From an uncultured Granulicatella sp. (GTDB lineage Bacteria > Bacillota > Bacilli > Lactobacillales > Aerococcaceae), in NCBI GenBank assembly GCA_937891475.1, contig CALATC010000175.1, positions 1 to 20,108 on the forward strand: a stretch of DNA of 20,108 nucleotides, in the 5' to 3' direction. Positions within the stretch are counted from its first letter, which is position 1. Each line of letters starts with the position of its first letter. The position numbers and the translations under genes are program-made. The notes beneath the pieces were generated by a model. It was not told where the DNA came from, did not search any database, and saw only the letters and a list, made by a program, of their open reading frames with translations. Of this stretch, positions 8,568 to 16,749 are shown piece by piece.

Positions 8568-8596
8568 ATAGTAATAAAATATCGCTTTCACGTCAA
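8568..8596 (-). promoter_or_regulatory. Promoter of the PotD-like/amidohydrolase operon with a cre-like site
   Basis: The minus strand shows TTGACG, a 17-nt spacer, then TACTAT. The spacer holds TGAAAGCGATATTT (8577-8590), which resembles the CcpA cre consensus with two departures, so carbon catabolite repression is plausible. The -10 is about 40 nt before the start codon. Confidence 0.6.
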
Positions 8597-8629
8597 CTAG
8601 TACGTTCTGAAATGGAAAAATTTTTACAG

Positions 8630-8667
8630 AAAAAAAGAAATTGAACGAATAAACGTCCAATTTCTTT
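8630..8667 (-). terminator. Rho-independent terminator after pepD
   Basis: Stem AAAGAAATTGGACG pairing with CGTTCAATTTCTTT (one mismatch), 6-nt loop, running into a T run on the minus strand. It lies 26 nt after the pepD stop codon. Confidence 0.85.
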
Positions 8668-8693
8668 CCAGTCAAAATCTTACTTAAATACGA

Positions 8694-10673
8694 TTATACC
8701 CATTCTCCATTAGCATTTACTTTGTATCCATCTGGGGTTGTCGTATTTACTAATAATTCTCCTGAATCATTCACATAATACCATTTACCATCAACTTCAA
8801 ACCACTGAGAAGCTTTCATTGCTCCTGATGATTCTAAATAGTACCATTTATCATGATCTAGCAACCATCCGGTTTCCATCGCTCCTGAACCATTTAGGAA
8901 GTACCATTCACCTTTATCTTTAATCCACCATTTTTGCATATAACCACTTTGATCTAAGTAATACCAAGTTCCATCTTGATTGAACCATCCAGTAACTTTT
9001 TCATCTCCTCTATACATCACCCACTGATTATTTTCTTGAATCCAACCACCAATTGTAAGTTTTGTATCAGCTGTTACTTCTTTTAAGCTAGAAATATCGA
9101 TAAAGTTTCCAGTTAATGGAGTTTTATTTTCAATCGCTTTTTCCATTTTTTCTTCAGTGGCTTTCATAATCTTGAAGACTGTTTCAGCTACTTTCATTGA
9201 TTTTGCAGTATAACTATCAGCCGTTGCTCGAACATATTCATTTGACTGATTACGATATTGGTTAATTAATTTTGTTTGATAAGTGAATAAAACTTCCTCT
9301 AATTCTTCCCAATTTGATTTAATCGTTTTACCAAATAAATCTTTATGTTCTGTTACCATCTTATCAATATGGTCTGCAACCCAATACCATGAATCAGGAT
9401 TATATTTACTTCCTCTTACTTGGTAAGCTTTAAAAGTATCTTTAATGTGCCCAAAATATGGAACGTATGGAGTGTTACGTGAACGACTTAAGCCAAACCA
9501 CATAATTCCTCCTAATTCACTAGGTAAATCTTGACGAATTTGATACACATGGGGGTCAATAACATTTTCATTACCTGGTGCATATTTATATTTTGCTTGT
9601 TCTGCTTCTGGTAAAGCCTTAATATTATCTTTTGGAGTATAGTCATTATAAAAATCATATCCTGGAACTTCATCATCTGGAATAAATCCTTCAGATAATG
9701 TTTCAAAACGATTTCTTTGAATTTTAATGGCATCTGCTACTGTATAATCTCTACGTGGAGTGTCTTGTAAAAATTCATAATATTCATCTTGATAAGTAAC
9801 TGATGATTGAGGATTTAATAATTTAATACCAGCATATTGTCTTGAACGATTACGTTCATCTAACTTAGGCGCATAACTTGCTGCTAAATGAAATTTTCCA
9901 TTCACTTCTTTATAAGAGCCAGCTTTTTTAGCTGTTTCGATGATACCTTTTGAAGCAATAACATTATTTGTATCTGATAAATTCAATGCACCAAGGAAAT
10001 AAGTGTTTGGCATAATAGAGAATTTATCATCTGGATATTTATACGCAACATATTGATGTCCAGAATAAATTTCCATATACCATAACTCATTTTTATCTGC
10101 AATCATAATATTATTTCCTTCAGCAGATCCTTTTTCATCAATGACTTTTGCTAAAAGTTCTACCCCTTCACGTGCGGTTTTTACACGTGGTAAAATTAAT
10201 GTTGTCATAGCTGCTTCTGCAATTCCATCTTTAACAAGTGGATCTACTTCTAGAACATCTTCTCTTGGAGTTGTTGTTAATGTAGCTGTTAAAGAAACCC
10301 CATATTCATTGAATCCATGTTCATCAAAAATTCCTTCATCTGTATCTCTAGAATCATCTGCTACAGAAGTATATTTAAATTCATGACGTAAATGAGGATA
10401 AGTGAATCCTGTAGACACATCTTCTAACATTGCTCCTTCTGCATAATCTTTTGCAGGATTTACAATGAAATTCTTATTATGTGTATGTTGTCCTGGTGTA
10501 GTTCCATCACCTTGCTTATATGGATAATCTTCCGTACGACCATATAAAATGGAACCGTCTTTCGTTAATCCTTTTCCAATAATAAAACCTGAACACGCTT
10601 CTACAGATTGTAATGATAATACTGTACCAATAATAACGCTTGACAATAATAGTTTTGTAATTTTTTTATCCAT
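8694..10673 (-). CDS. pepD: Secreted C69-family dipeptidase with C-terminal cell-wall (choline-type) binding repeats
   Basis: Ntn-type cysteine peptidase of the C69 family fused to a surface-attachment tail; 659 residues, longer than intracellular PepD (about 470). Residues 1-26 are a signal peptide ending SVEA, directly before C27 in ACSGFIIG. In this family that cysteine becomes the N-terminal nucleophile, so secretion processing may itself activate the enzyme. The C69 domain runs to about 480, with GRTEDYPY following. From about 540 to the end are roughly five repeats of the W-x(n)-WYY type (GWFNQDGTWYYLD, GWLLDHDKWYYLE and similar), as in CW_binding_1 proteins that hold choline-bearing teichoic acid or glucans. 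The ribosome site is AAAGGAG 8 nt before ATG. It is a single-gene unit with its own promoter, cre site and terminator. Confidence 0.93.
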   Translation of the reverse strand: MDKKITKLLLSSVIIGTVLSLQSVEACSGFIIGKGLTKDGSILYGRTEDYPYKQGDGTTPGQHTHNKNFIVNPAKDYAEGAMLEDVSTGFTYPHLRHEFKYTSVADDSRDTDEGIFDEHGFNEYGVSLTATLTTTPREDVLEVDPLVKDGIAEAAMTTLILPRVKTAREGVELLAKVIDEKGSAEGNNIMIADKNELWYMEIYSGHQYVAYKYPDDKFSIMPNTYFLGALNLSDTNNVIASKGIIETAKKAGSYKEVNGKFHLAASYAPKLDERNRSRQYAGIKLLNPQSSVTYQDEYYEFLQDTPRRDYTVADAIKIQRNRFETLSEGFIPDDEVPGYDFYNDYTPKDNIKALPEAEQAKYKYAPGNENVIDPHVYQIRQDLPSELGGIMWFGLSRSRNTPYVPYFGHIKDTFKAYQVRGSKYNPDSWYWVADHIDKMVTEHKDLFGKTIKSNWEELEEVLFTYQTKLINQYRNQSNEYVRATADSYTAKSMKVAETVFKIMKATEEKMEKAIENKTPLTGNFIDISSLKEVTADTKLTIGGWIQENNQWVMYRGDEKVTGWFNQDGTWYYLDQSGYMQKWWIKDKGEWYFLNGSGAMETGWLLDHDKWYYLESSGAMKASQWFEVDGKWYYVNDSGELLVNTTTPDGYKVNANGEWV

Positions 10674-10770
10674 CCCTATCTCTCCTTTTGTAAGCTTATT
10701 TATTTATATTAATCACACAAACTTCACACACTCTTCTAGTCACTTCCCTCTCGTGTATTTTGTCGCCTAT

Positions 10771-10799
10771 ATTATACGTCTAAATGTTTACGCTTTCAA
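10771..10799 (-). promoter_or_regulatory. pepD promoter
   Basis: The minus strand has TTGAAA (10794-10799), a 17-nt spacer and a perfect TATAAT (10771-10776), predicting a start near 10764 and a leader of about 90 nt. Confidence 0.82.
10785..10798 (-). promoter_or_regulatory. CcpA catabolite-responsive element (cre) over the pepD promoter
   Basis: TGAAAGCGTAAACA on the minus strand matches the cre consensus TGWAARCGYTWNCW at all but one position. It overlaps the -35 box, so CcpA binding should block RNA polymerase and repress pepD when sugar is plentiful. Confidence 0.75.
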
Positions 10800-10838
10800 T
10801 CGTTCTTCCTAATTTTTAATGAAATTATTATTCTATAC

Positions 10839-10880
10839 AAAAAACATCCGTTTAAGTAGATTACAACTTAAACGGATGTT
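10839..10880 (-). terminator. Rho-independent terminator after the hypothetical gene
   Basis: Perfect 15-bp stem AACATCCGTTTAAGT with its complement, 8-nt loop, followed by six T on the minus strand. It separates the hypothetical gene from the pepD promoter. Confidence 0.92.
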
Positions 10881-10926
10881 TCATCAAGAACTAGTTTAGT
10901 AAGAAAAAATGTCACATCTATCTAAA

Positions 10927-11457
10927 CTAACCTTTAAAATCTCCTTGTCTTGTTTCAATAATTTTCATTGCTGCACGAATGACGTGAAATTCATCTATTA
11001 ATTTTGCAATTAACTCATAATTACGATCAGTTAACCTACCTGATAATATTTTATGAGAAAATTGATGAAAATTATCTAGATGTTCTTCAATACTCATTAA
11101 CATCTCCTTAGCATCTTTATGACGATACTTTTTAGCAATATGTGCTACTTCTTCAGAAAATAATGCCAAATTATTTTCATGAATGGTAGTATTTTTTCCT
11201 TCTGGTACTAAATCATTTGCTTCGTAACAAGTTAAGAATTTTTGTTCAATTGTATTACAAACAAAAACAACTCCTATTTGCGAAACATATTTTTTCTCTT
11301 CCGGACGTTGTTCTTCATTTTTATTATACTCTACTAAAGTTCCAAGTTGTCTTCCTACCCATTTTGGAAGCTGTTCACTACTGACTTCAAATCGCTCCTG
11401 TGCTCTTTGAGCAAAATGATCCGTCCATGTATAATTTGGTCCAAATGAAAGTCCCAT
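10927..11457 (-). CDS. Conserved-looking hypothetical protein
   Basis: Not recognised. The 176-residue soluble protein has no signal peptide or membrane segment. Residues 8-40 (TDHFAQRAQERF, then EQLPKWVGRQL) followed by strands such as IGVVFVCNT and KFLTCYEA suggest a small alpha/beta domain, faintly like RelE/DUF4258-type folds; that is only an impression. Residues of about 95-176 are helical and charged, ending KIIETRQGDFKG. AAAGGAG precedes the ATG. It forms a single-gene unit with its own candidate promoter and strong terminator, between argS and pepD. Confidence 0.8.
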   Translation of the reverse strand: MGLSFGPNYTWTDHFAQRAQERFEVSSEQLPKWVGRQLGTLVEYNKNEEQRPEEKKYVSQIGVVFVCNTIEQKFLTCYEANDLVPEGKNTTIHENNLALFSEEVAHIAKKYRHKDAKEMLMSIEEHLDNFHQFSHKILSGRLTDRNYELIAKLIDEFHVIRAAMKIIETRQGDFKG

Positions 11458-11484
11458 AACATGACTCCTTTATATTCATATAAT

Positions 11485-11556
11485 TCAGTAAAGTGAGAAT
11501 TCAATCCAATTAGATAATTTTATCCGCCTAAATACACTTTCTATAAAAAAACACAT
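11485..11556 (-). CDS. Possible 23-codon small ORF in the leader of the hypothetical gene
   Basis: ATG with AAAGGTGGG 4 nt upstream, reading MCFFIESVFRRIKLSNWIEF and three more residues before TGA, ending 27 nt before the start of the downstream gene. It could be a leader peptide or chance; the residue mix (hydrophobic then basic) is not diagnostic. Confidence 0.2.
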   Translation of the reverse strand: MCFFIESVFRRIKLSNWIEFSLY

Positions 11557-11626
11557 CCATCCCACCTTTCCTATTAACGATTTAGGATAGAATAAAAAAT
11601 AAAATTGTGAAATAGTTCTCAATGTG

Positions 11627-11655
11627 ATTTTATCAATCCTTTTACTGAATTTCAA
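11627..11655 (-). promoter_or_regulatory. Candidate promoter of the hypothetical gene
   Basis: TTGAAA (11650-11655), 17-nt spacer, TAAAAT (11627-11632) on the minus strand, just after the argS-side terminator region. It implies a leader of about 160 nt before the gene. Confidence 0.5.
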
Positions 11656-11676
11656 CTGAACTTTCTTCTATAAAAC

Positions 11677-11712
11677 AAAAAAACTCCCACTTGCCAGGTA
11701 AACAAGTGAGAG
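11677..11712 (-). terminator. Rho-independent terminator of argS
   Basis: Stem CTCTCACTTG pairing with CAAGTGGGAG (one mismatch), 9-nt loop, then seven T on the minus strand, beginning 10 nt after the argS stop codon. Confidence 0.92.
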
Positions 11713-11721
11713 ATAGGATGG

Positions 11722-13413
11722 CTACATTTCGTCTGGAGATTCTACTCCTAAAATTGCAAGACCTTGTTTTAAGATAACAGCTGTTGCTTCTACTAATGCT
11801 AAACGAGCATTTAGTCCTTCATCTTCTTGTAAGATACGGCTGTTTGCATAATATTTATTGAAGGCTTGCGCTAGAGAAATCACATATTTAGAAATAACAG
11901 AAGGTTCAAATTTGCTTTCTGCGTATTTCACAATATTTGGATAATTTTCAATTTGTTTTAATACTTCCCATGCATAGTCATCTTCTAATGATAATGCTTG
12001 AGATAAATCAACTGAAACTCCTGCTTTTCTTAAAATACTCATTGCACGAGCACGAGTATATTGAACATAAGGTCCAGTTTCTCCTTCGAATTGAACAACT
12101 TCTTCTAAGTTGAAATCGAAGTTATTTGTACGATCGTTTTTCAAATCGTGGAAGATTACCGCACCTACCCCAACTTGTTTTGCAACTTGTTCTTTGTTAG
12201 GTAAGTTTGGATTTTTAGCTTCAATTTGTTTTAAAGCTAATTCTTCAGCTTCACGTAAAACTTCTTCTAATAAGACGATTTTACCTTTACGTGTTGATAA
12301 TTTTTTACCACCTAATGTAATTAAACCAAAGCCAACGTGAATCATGTTTTCTTGCCAATCACGACCCATTTCATTTAATACAGCTTTTAATTGTTTAAAG
12401 TGGTTTGCTTGTTCATTTCCTACAACATAAATGTTTTTAGCGAAATCATAAGTTTCTTTACGGTAATGTGCAGCAGCTAAATCACGAGTGATATATAATG
12501 TCGCACCATCTGATTTTTTAATTAATGCAGGTGGTAAGTCATATTTATCTAAGTGAACAACTGTTGCCCCACGGTCGATTGTTGTAATTCCATTATTTTC
12601 TAAGTATTCAACAATTGGATCCATTTTATCATTATAGAAAGCTTCACCATTATAAGAATCAAATGTAATTCCTAAAATATCATACACACGATTGAATTCT
12701 TTTAATGATTCTGATTTGAACCAATTCCATAGTTCTTCTGCTTCAGCATCGCCATCTTCTAATTTCTTGAACCATGCACGACCTTCATCTTCTAAAGAGC
12801 TATCTCGTTCTGCTTCATCATGGAATTTAACGTATAAACGTAATAATTCTGCGATTGGATCTTGTTCAACGGCTTCTTTTGTTCCCCATTTTTTATAAGC
12901 AACGATTAATTTACCGAATTGTGTTCCCCAGTCTCCTAAGTGGTTGATTTTAATTGGGTTATAACCAACTTTTTTCTCTAAGTTAGCAATAGCATTCCCA
13001 ATAACTGTTGAACGTAAGTGACCCATTGACATTGGTTTTGCAATATTTGGACTAGACATATCCACTATAGCATTACGTCCTTGTCCAAAATCAAAGTTAC
13101 CATAGTTTTCTCTTTGTTCTAAAACAGTGTGTAATGTTTCATCTGCAAATTTACCTTTTGATAGGAAGAAGTTTGCGTAAGGTCCCATTGCTACTGCTTG
13201 GCTAATATGTTCATCAGCAACTGCTTCAACGATTTCTTGTGCAATTGCTTGAGGTGCTTTACGTAATACTTTTGCAAGTGAGAATGCTGGGAAAGCTAAG
13301 TCCCCTTGTTCTGCATATTTTGGAACTTCAATCATTTTATAAATTTCTTCAAACGATAAATGTTCGCTAATTGTTTTATGAATTTGTTCTGCAACTATTT
13401 TTTTGTAATCCAT
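11722..13413 (-). CDS. argS: Arginyl-tRNA synthetase
   Basis: Class I synthetase that charges tRNA-Arg. At 563 residues it has the usual length: N-terminal Add-1 domain at about 1-90, then the catalytic core with SPNIAKPMSMGHLRS. The HIGH motif reads SMGH, a variant known in lactic acid bacteria and streptococci and not a defect. The core also has INHLGDWGTQFG, the KMSKS-equivalent KLSTRKG, and a C-terminal DALR anticodon-binding domain ending ILGVESPDEM. The ATG has AAGGAG 8 nt upstream. Expression is controlled by the T-box leader just upstream, so it should rise when uncharged tRNA-Arg accumulates. Confidence 0.98.
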   Translation of the reverse strand: MDYKKIVAEQIHKTISEHLSFEEIYKMIEVPKYAEQGDLAFPAFSLAKVLRKAPQAIAQEIVEAVADEHISQAVAMGPYANFFLSKGKFADETLHTVLEQRENYGNFDFGQGRNAIVDMSSPNIAKPMSMGHLRSTVIGNAIANLEKKVGYNPIKINHLGDWGTQFGKLIVAYKKWGTKEAVEQDPIAELLRLYVKFHDEAERDSSLEDEGRAWFKKLEDGDAEAEELWNWFKSESLKEFNRVYDILGITFDSYNGEAFYNDKMDPIVEYLENNGITTIDRGATVVHLDKYDLPPALIKKSDGATLYITRDLAAAHYRKETYDFAKNIYVVGNEQANHFKQLKAVLNEMGRDWQENMIHVGFGLITLGGKKLSTRKGKIVLLEEVLREAEELALKQIEAKNPNLPNKEQVAKQVGVGAVIFHDLKNDRTNNFDFNLEEVVQFEGETGPYVQYTRARAMSILRKAGVSVDLSQALSLEDDYAWEVLKQIENYPNIVKYAESKFEPSVISKYVISLAQAFNKYYANSRILQEDEGLNARLALVEATAVILKQGLAILGVESPDEM

Positions 13414-13447
13414 CTTGACACTCCTTCTTTTTATATAAATGATAAAT

Positions 13448-13690
13448 AAAAAAGCCCCTAATCAAGCAACCTTGACTAGAGACGAGATAACCCGTGGTAC
13501 CACTCTTATTGTTTAAAATCTTAAACCACTTTAAACTTTTTTAACGGTAAGCGACCGGATTACTCTACTACATTCGAATAATCATTTCCAAAGTGCGGTT
13601 CATTTACTTCATCATGACCGGCTTCCACCAACCCAGCTCGCTAAAACAGATATCCGTAAACTACTCTCTTCTTCATAAATGTTTATTATT
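13448..13690 (-). promoter_or_regulatory. T-box riboswitch leader of argS (arginine type)
   Basis: The minus strand carries the T-box core AGAGTGGTACCACGG (13493-13507), an antiterminator/terminator region and a terminator stem CTAGTCAAG / CTTGATTAG ending in a T run (13448-13482). Stem I features are AAGAGAGTAG near 13660-13670 and the GAGCTGGG...GGTGGAAGCC distal part. The likely specifier is CGC (Arg) in TGAACCGCACTTTGGA at 13595-13597, matching the downstream gene. The specifier call rests on the familiar flanks GAA-C-codon-ACTTTGGA and is less certain than the T-box itself. Confidence 0.93.
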
Positions 13691-13699
13691 TATAGGACG

Positions 13700-13728
13700 A
13701 TTATAACAAGCGATAGAATATTTGTCTA
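13700..13728 (-). promoter_or_regulatory. argS promoter
   Basis: TAGACA (13723-13728), 17-nt spacer, perfect TATAAT (13700-13705) on the minus strand, just before the T-box leader. Confidence 0.82.
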
Positions 13729-13768
13729 GTAATTTTATAATAAACTTTATAACGCAAATAAAAGAAAA

Positions 13769-13841
13769 AGACTTTGCATAGTAGCAAGAGACTTGCTTTG
13801 CAAGGCTGCTGGCGTCCTAATACTACTATCACACAAAGTCT
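13769..13841 (+). repeat. Structured repeat element copy G (short form)
   Basis: 73 bp with ends AGACTTTG / CAAAGTCT and ATAGTAG / CTACTAT, inner hairpin ACTTG CTTTG CAAGG and conserved GCTGGCGTCC. The variable and GAG / CTC hairpins are absent. On the minus strand the closing stem runs straight into TTTTTCTTTT, so with copy H it is the only terminator-like structure after the potABCD operon. Confidence 0.85.
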
Positions 13842-13883
13842 AACTCATAAACGCACTCTCATAAATAACCGCTCAATAAGAAA

Positions 13884-14024
13884 AGACTTTGCATAGTAGT
13901 ATGAGTAATAAAATCTGAGAAGACAGATTTTATTACAGGAAATTTCGAGACCTGAGGCTCGAAATCTAATAATGAGACAGTAAAGCTGTTTGCTGCCGTC
14001 CCCTATTACTATATAGCAAAGTCT
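13884..14024 (+). repeat. Structured repeat element copy H (long form)
   Basis: 141 bp with perfect ends AGACTTTGC / GCAAAGTCT, then ATAGTAGT / ATTACTAT. It carries a perfect 12-bp hairpin TAATAAAATCTG (loop AGAAGA), the TTTCGAG / CTCGAAA hairpin, an ACAG / CTGT hairpin and GCTGCCGTCC. The four-base helix partner of TGCC is not evident here. It begins 12 nt after the potD stop codon. Confidence 0.88.
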
Positions 14025-14036
14025 AATTCGCAATCA

Positions 14037-15107
14037 TCAGTTGCGGAAAATCTTAGCCTCCAAGAACAAGTCATTATACAACCCTAATAACTCAGAACCT
14101 AGATTCTCATACACTTCCATATGTTCCATTTGCTCATCCGAAGGATAAAAAGTCTCATTACTTGTTACTTCTTCCGGCAATAACTCTAACGCATCTTTAT
14201 TCGGAGTAGAATATCCAACATATTCCGCATTTTGAGCAGCCACATCCGGTCTCAATAAAAACGAAATAAAACGATACGCACCATCATAATTTTTAGCAGT
14301 TTTCGGAATCACAATATTATCAAACCATAAGTTCGTTCCCTCTTCCGGTAAAACATACGCTAAATCTTCATTTTTCTCCAACATCTTCGCAGCTTCCCCA
14401 GAGAATGATACCCCAATCGAAGCTTCCTCTTGTGCCATATACGTCTTCATCTCATCCGCAATAATCGCTTTAGCATTTGGCATCAATGTTTTCAAAAATT
14501 TACCTGCTTCTTTCACAACCTCAGGATCCTTTTCATTCAAAGAATACCCTTGCGTTTGAAGCGCAATTCCCATCATTTCTCTAGCACCATCGATAAATAA
14601 AATTGAATCTTTATAGTCCTCTTTCCATAAATCAGACCACTTCGTAATTTCGCCTTCAGCAATATTTTTTGTATTATAAATAATTCCTAAAGTTCCCCAG
14701 AAATAAGGAATACTATAACGGTTATTTGGATCAAAACTCTTATTCAAGAATTTCTCATCTAAATGTTCCATTCCTTCAATTTTAGAATAATCTAATGGTA
14801 CTAATAAATCTTCTTTTAACATTTTATGAATCGCATATTCACTTGGAATTGCCACATCATAATTTGTTCCACCTTGTTTAATTTTTGTATACATCGCTTC
14901 ATTTGAATCAAATGTTTCATAAATGACTTTATAGCCAGTCTCTTCTTCAAACTGAGTAATTAAATTAGGATCAATATAGTCTCCCCAGTTGTATACAATA
15001 ATTGTATCAGGATTTCCTGCAATAGCTGTTTCAAAATTTTTTCTAAAAAGTAATAATCCAAAACTTGCGACTAAAATTGCCCCAACAAACATCATTAATC
15101 GCTTCAT
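14037..15107 (-). CDS. potD: Spermidine/putrescine ABC transporter substrate-binding protein
   Basis: Captures polyamines outside the membrane for PotABC. The 356-residue protein has an N-terminal membrane segment at about 4-22 with no lipobox cysteine, then the PotD signature stretches VYNWGDYIDP, ETFDSNEAMYTKIKQGG, PSEYAIHKM, PYFWGTLGI and LWFDNIVIPK, highly like streptococcal PotD. It is the last gene of potR-potABCD, and its ATG overlaps the potC stop by 4 nt. No ordinary terminator follows; structured repeats H and G occupy that place. Confidence 0.96.
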   Translation of the reverse strand: MKRLMMFVGAILVASFGLLLFRKNFETAIAGNPDTIIVYNWGDYIDPNLITQFEEETGYKVIYETFDSNEAMYTKIKQGGTNYDVAIPSEYAIHKMLKEDLLVPLDYSKIEGMEHLDEKFLNKSFDPNNRYSIPYFWGTLGIIYNTKNIAEGEITKWSDLWKEDYKDSILFIDGAREMMGIALQTQGYSLNEKDPEVVKEAGKFLKTLMPNAKAIIADEMKTYMAQEEASIGVSFSGEAAKMLEKNEDLAYVLPEEGTNLWFDNIVIPKTAKNYDGAYRFISFLLRPDVAAQNAEYVGYSTPNKDALELLPEEVTSNETFYPSDEQMEHMEVYENLGSELLGLYNDLFLEAKIFRN

Positions 15108-15940
15108 CGGATTACCCCCTTCGCTAAATCATTTTCAATATTTTTCTGATTTAATCGTTTTGCTTGGTATTGTTGAATGAAATAATATCCAATAACTAAA
15201 ATTAATGAGAATAAGAACATTAATGTACTTAAAGCATTAATTTGTAAACTAATTCCTTGACGAGCTCTTGAATAAATTTCAACCGCAATTGTAGAGAATC
15301 CATTTCCTGTTACGAAGAAAGTTACTGCAAAATCGTCTAATGAATACGTAAATGCCATAAAGAATCCACTTAAAATTCCAGGTGTAATGGATGGTAAAAT
15401 AATACGTGTTAATACTTGAGAACTTGTTGCCCCTAAATCTCGTGCTGCTGTAATCATTGAACGATTCATTTCTGTTAATTTTGGTAAAACCATTAAAACA
15501 ACAATCGGAATATTAAACGCAATATGAGAAAGTAGTACTGACCAAAATCCTAATTTGAATCCAATAAATGTAAATAAAATTAATAAACTTGCCCCGATAA
15601 TAACGTCTGGTGAAACTAATAAAATATTATTCATTCCAAGAACAAATTGTTTTCTTCTATTTGAACGAATAAAGTCAATCATAATCGCACCAAGTGTTCC
15701 AATAATCGTTGCACATAGCGCTGATAATAAGGCTAAAATTAAAGTATCAATGACAATACCAATCAATCTTGTATCTCCAAGAACAGCTTTATAATGCTCT
15801 AAAGTAAAAGATTGGAAATCATTCATTCCTCCACCACTATTAAATGAATAATAAATCAAATAGAAAATAGGAGCATACAATACTGCAAATACAAATACTA
15901 AATAAGCATTTGATAACCAATGATTTTTCTCTAATTTCAT
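15104..15940 (-). CDS. potC: Spermidine/putrescine ABC transporter permease PotC
   Basis: One of two membrane subunits of the polyamine importer; 278 residues with about six membrane spans. The EAA loop that docks with the ATPase reads TAARDLGATSSQVLTRIILP near residues 160-180. The start ATG shares one base with the potB stop (TAATG) and has GGAGGAG upstream. The 3' end overlaps potD by 4 nt. Confidence 0.96.
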   Translation of the reverse strand: MKLEKNHWLSNAYLVFVFAVLYAPIFYLIYYSFNSGGGMNDFQSFTLEHYKAVLGDTRLIGIVIDTLILALLSALCATIIGTLGAIMIDFIRSNRRKQFVLGMNNILLVSPDVIIGASLLILFTFIGFKLGFWSVLLSHIAFNIPIVVLMVLPKLTEMNRSMITAARDLGATSSQVLTRIILPSITPGILSGFFMAFTYSLDDFAVTFFVTGNGFSTIAVEIYSRARQGISLQINALSTLMFLFSLILVIGYYFIQQYQAKRLNQKNIENDLAKGVIR

Positions 15941-16749
15941 TATGCTTCTCCTCCTTTTCTACGATCACGTGTTACAAACATTAAGACAATCATCGCTACA
16001 ATTAAGACAACCCCAATAGTTGAACCCATTCCCCAGTTTTGCGTTACTAAGAAATGTTGCTCTACGGCAGTCCCTAATGTAATCACACGATTTCCTCCAA
16101 TTAAACGAGTTAACATGAATAGTGATAGTGATGGAATAAATACTGCTTGAACACCACTTCTTACACCACTCATCGTTAATGGAATCACGACATTTTTTAA
16201 AGTTTGCCAAGGAGTAGCACCAAGGTCACGGCTTGCTGCAATTAATGAACTTGGTAATTCTTGTACTGCATTAAAAATCGGTAAAATCATAAATGGTAAT
16301 TCAATATAAGCTGCTACCGTTAAGAAACTAAAATCCGTAAATAAAAATTCTTTTGGAGCAATTCCAAATAATGATAAGAATTGATTTACTGTACCTGTTT
16401 GGCTAAAAATACCAATAAATGCATAAGCTTTTAATAATAAATTCACCCATGTTGGCAAAATGATTAATAATAACCATAAATTTTTATGCTTTGTTTTACT
16501 TAAAAAGTAAGCTGTTGGATAACTCACAACTAAAGTCACTAATGTTACTAAAAAGGCATACCATACTGAGTTAAATGTCATTTCTAAATAATTACCAGAA
16601 GTAAAATAATTCGTATAGTTTCCAATCGTTAATTGATTATTAATATCGAAAAATGATTTATAGAAAATCATTGCCAAAGGCGCTACTACAAATAATGCCA
16701 ACCATAAAAGATATGGAATGGAAAAAAACATACGAGAATTTTTACTCAT
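15940..16749 (-). CDS. potB: Spermidine/putrescine ABC transporter permease PotB
   Basis: Partner membrane subunit of PotC; 269 residues, about six spans, EAA loop [20 protein letters not shown] near residues 170-190. GGAGG precedes the ATG, which overlaps the potA stop by 8 nt. The tight overlaps through potABCD imply coupled translation and balanced subunit supply. Confidence 0.96.
   Translation of the reverse strand: MSKNSRMFFSIPYLLWLALFVVAPLAMIFYKSFFDINNQLTIGNYTNYFTSGNYLEMTFNSVWYAFLVTLVTLVVSYPTAYFLSKTKHKNLWLLLIILPTWVNLLLKAYAFIGIFSQTGTVNQFLSLFGIAPKEFLFTDFSFLTVAAYIELPFMILPIFNAVQELPSSLIAASRDLGATPWQTLKNVVIPLTMSGVRSGVQAVFIPSLSLFMLTRLIGGNRVITLGTAVEQHFLVTQNWGMGSTIGVVLIVAMIVLMFVTRDRRKGGEA

Noticed and set aside
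13050..13080. Defective HIGH motif in ArgRS
   Set aside because: SMGH in place of HIGH is a known form in ArgRS of lactic acid bacteria and streptococci; the rest of the enzyme is intact.
13845..14033. 62-residue minus-strand open frame over element H
   Set aside because: It simply reads through the repeat's hairpins; it has no ribosome site and no protein-like composition.
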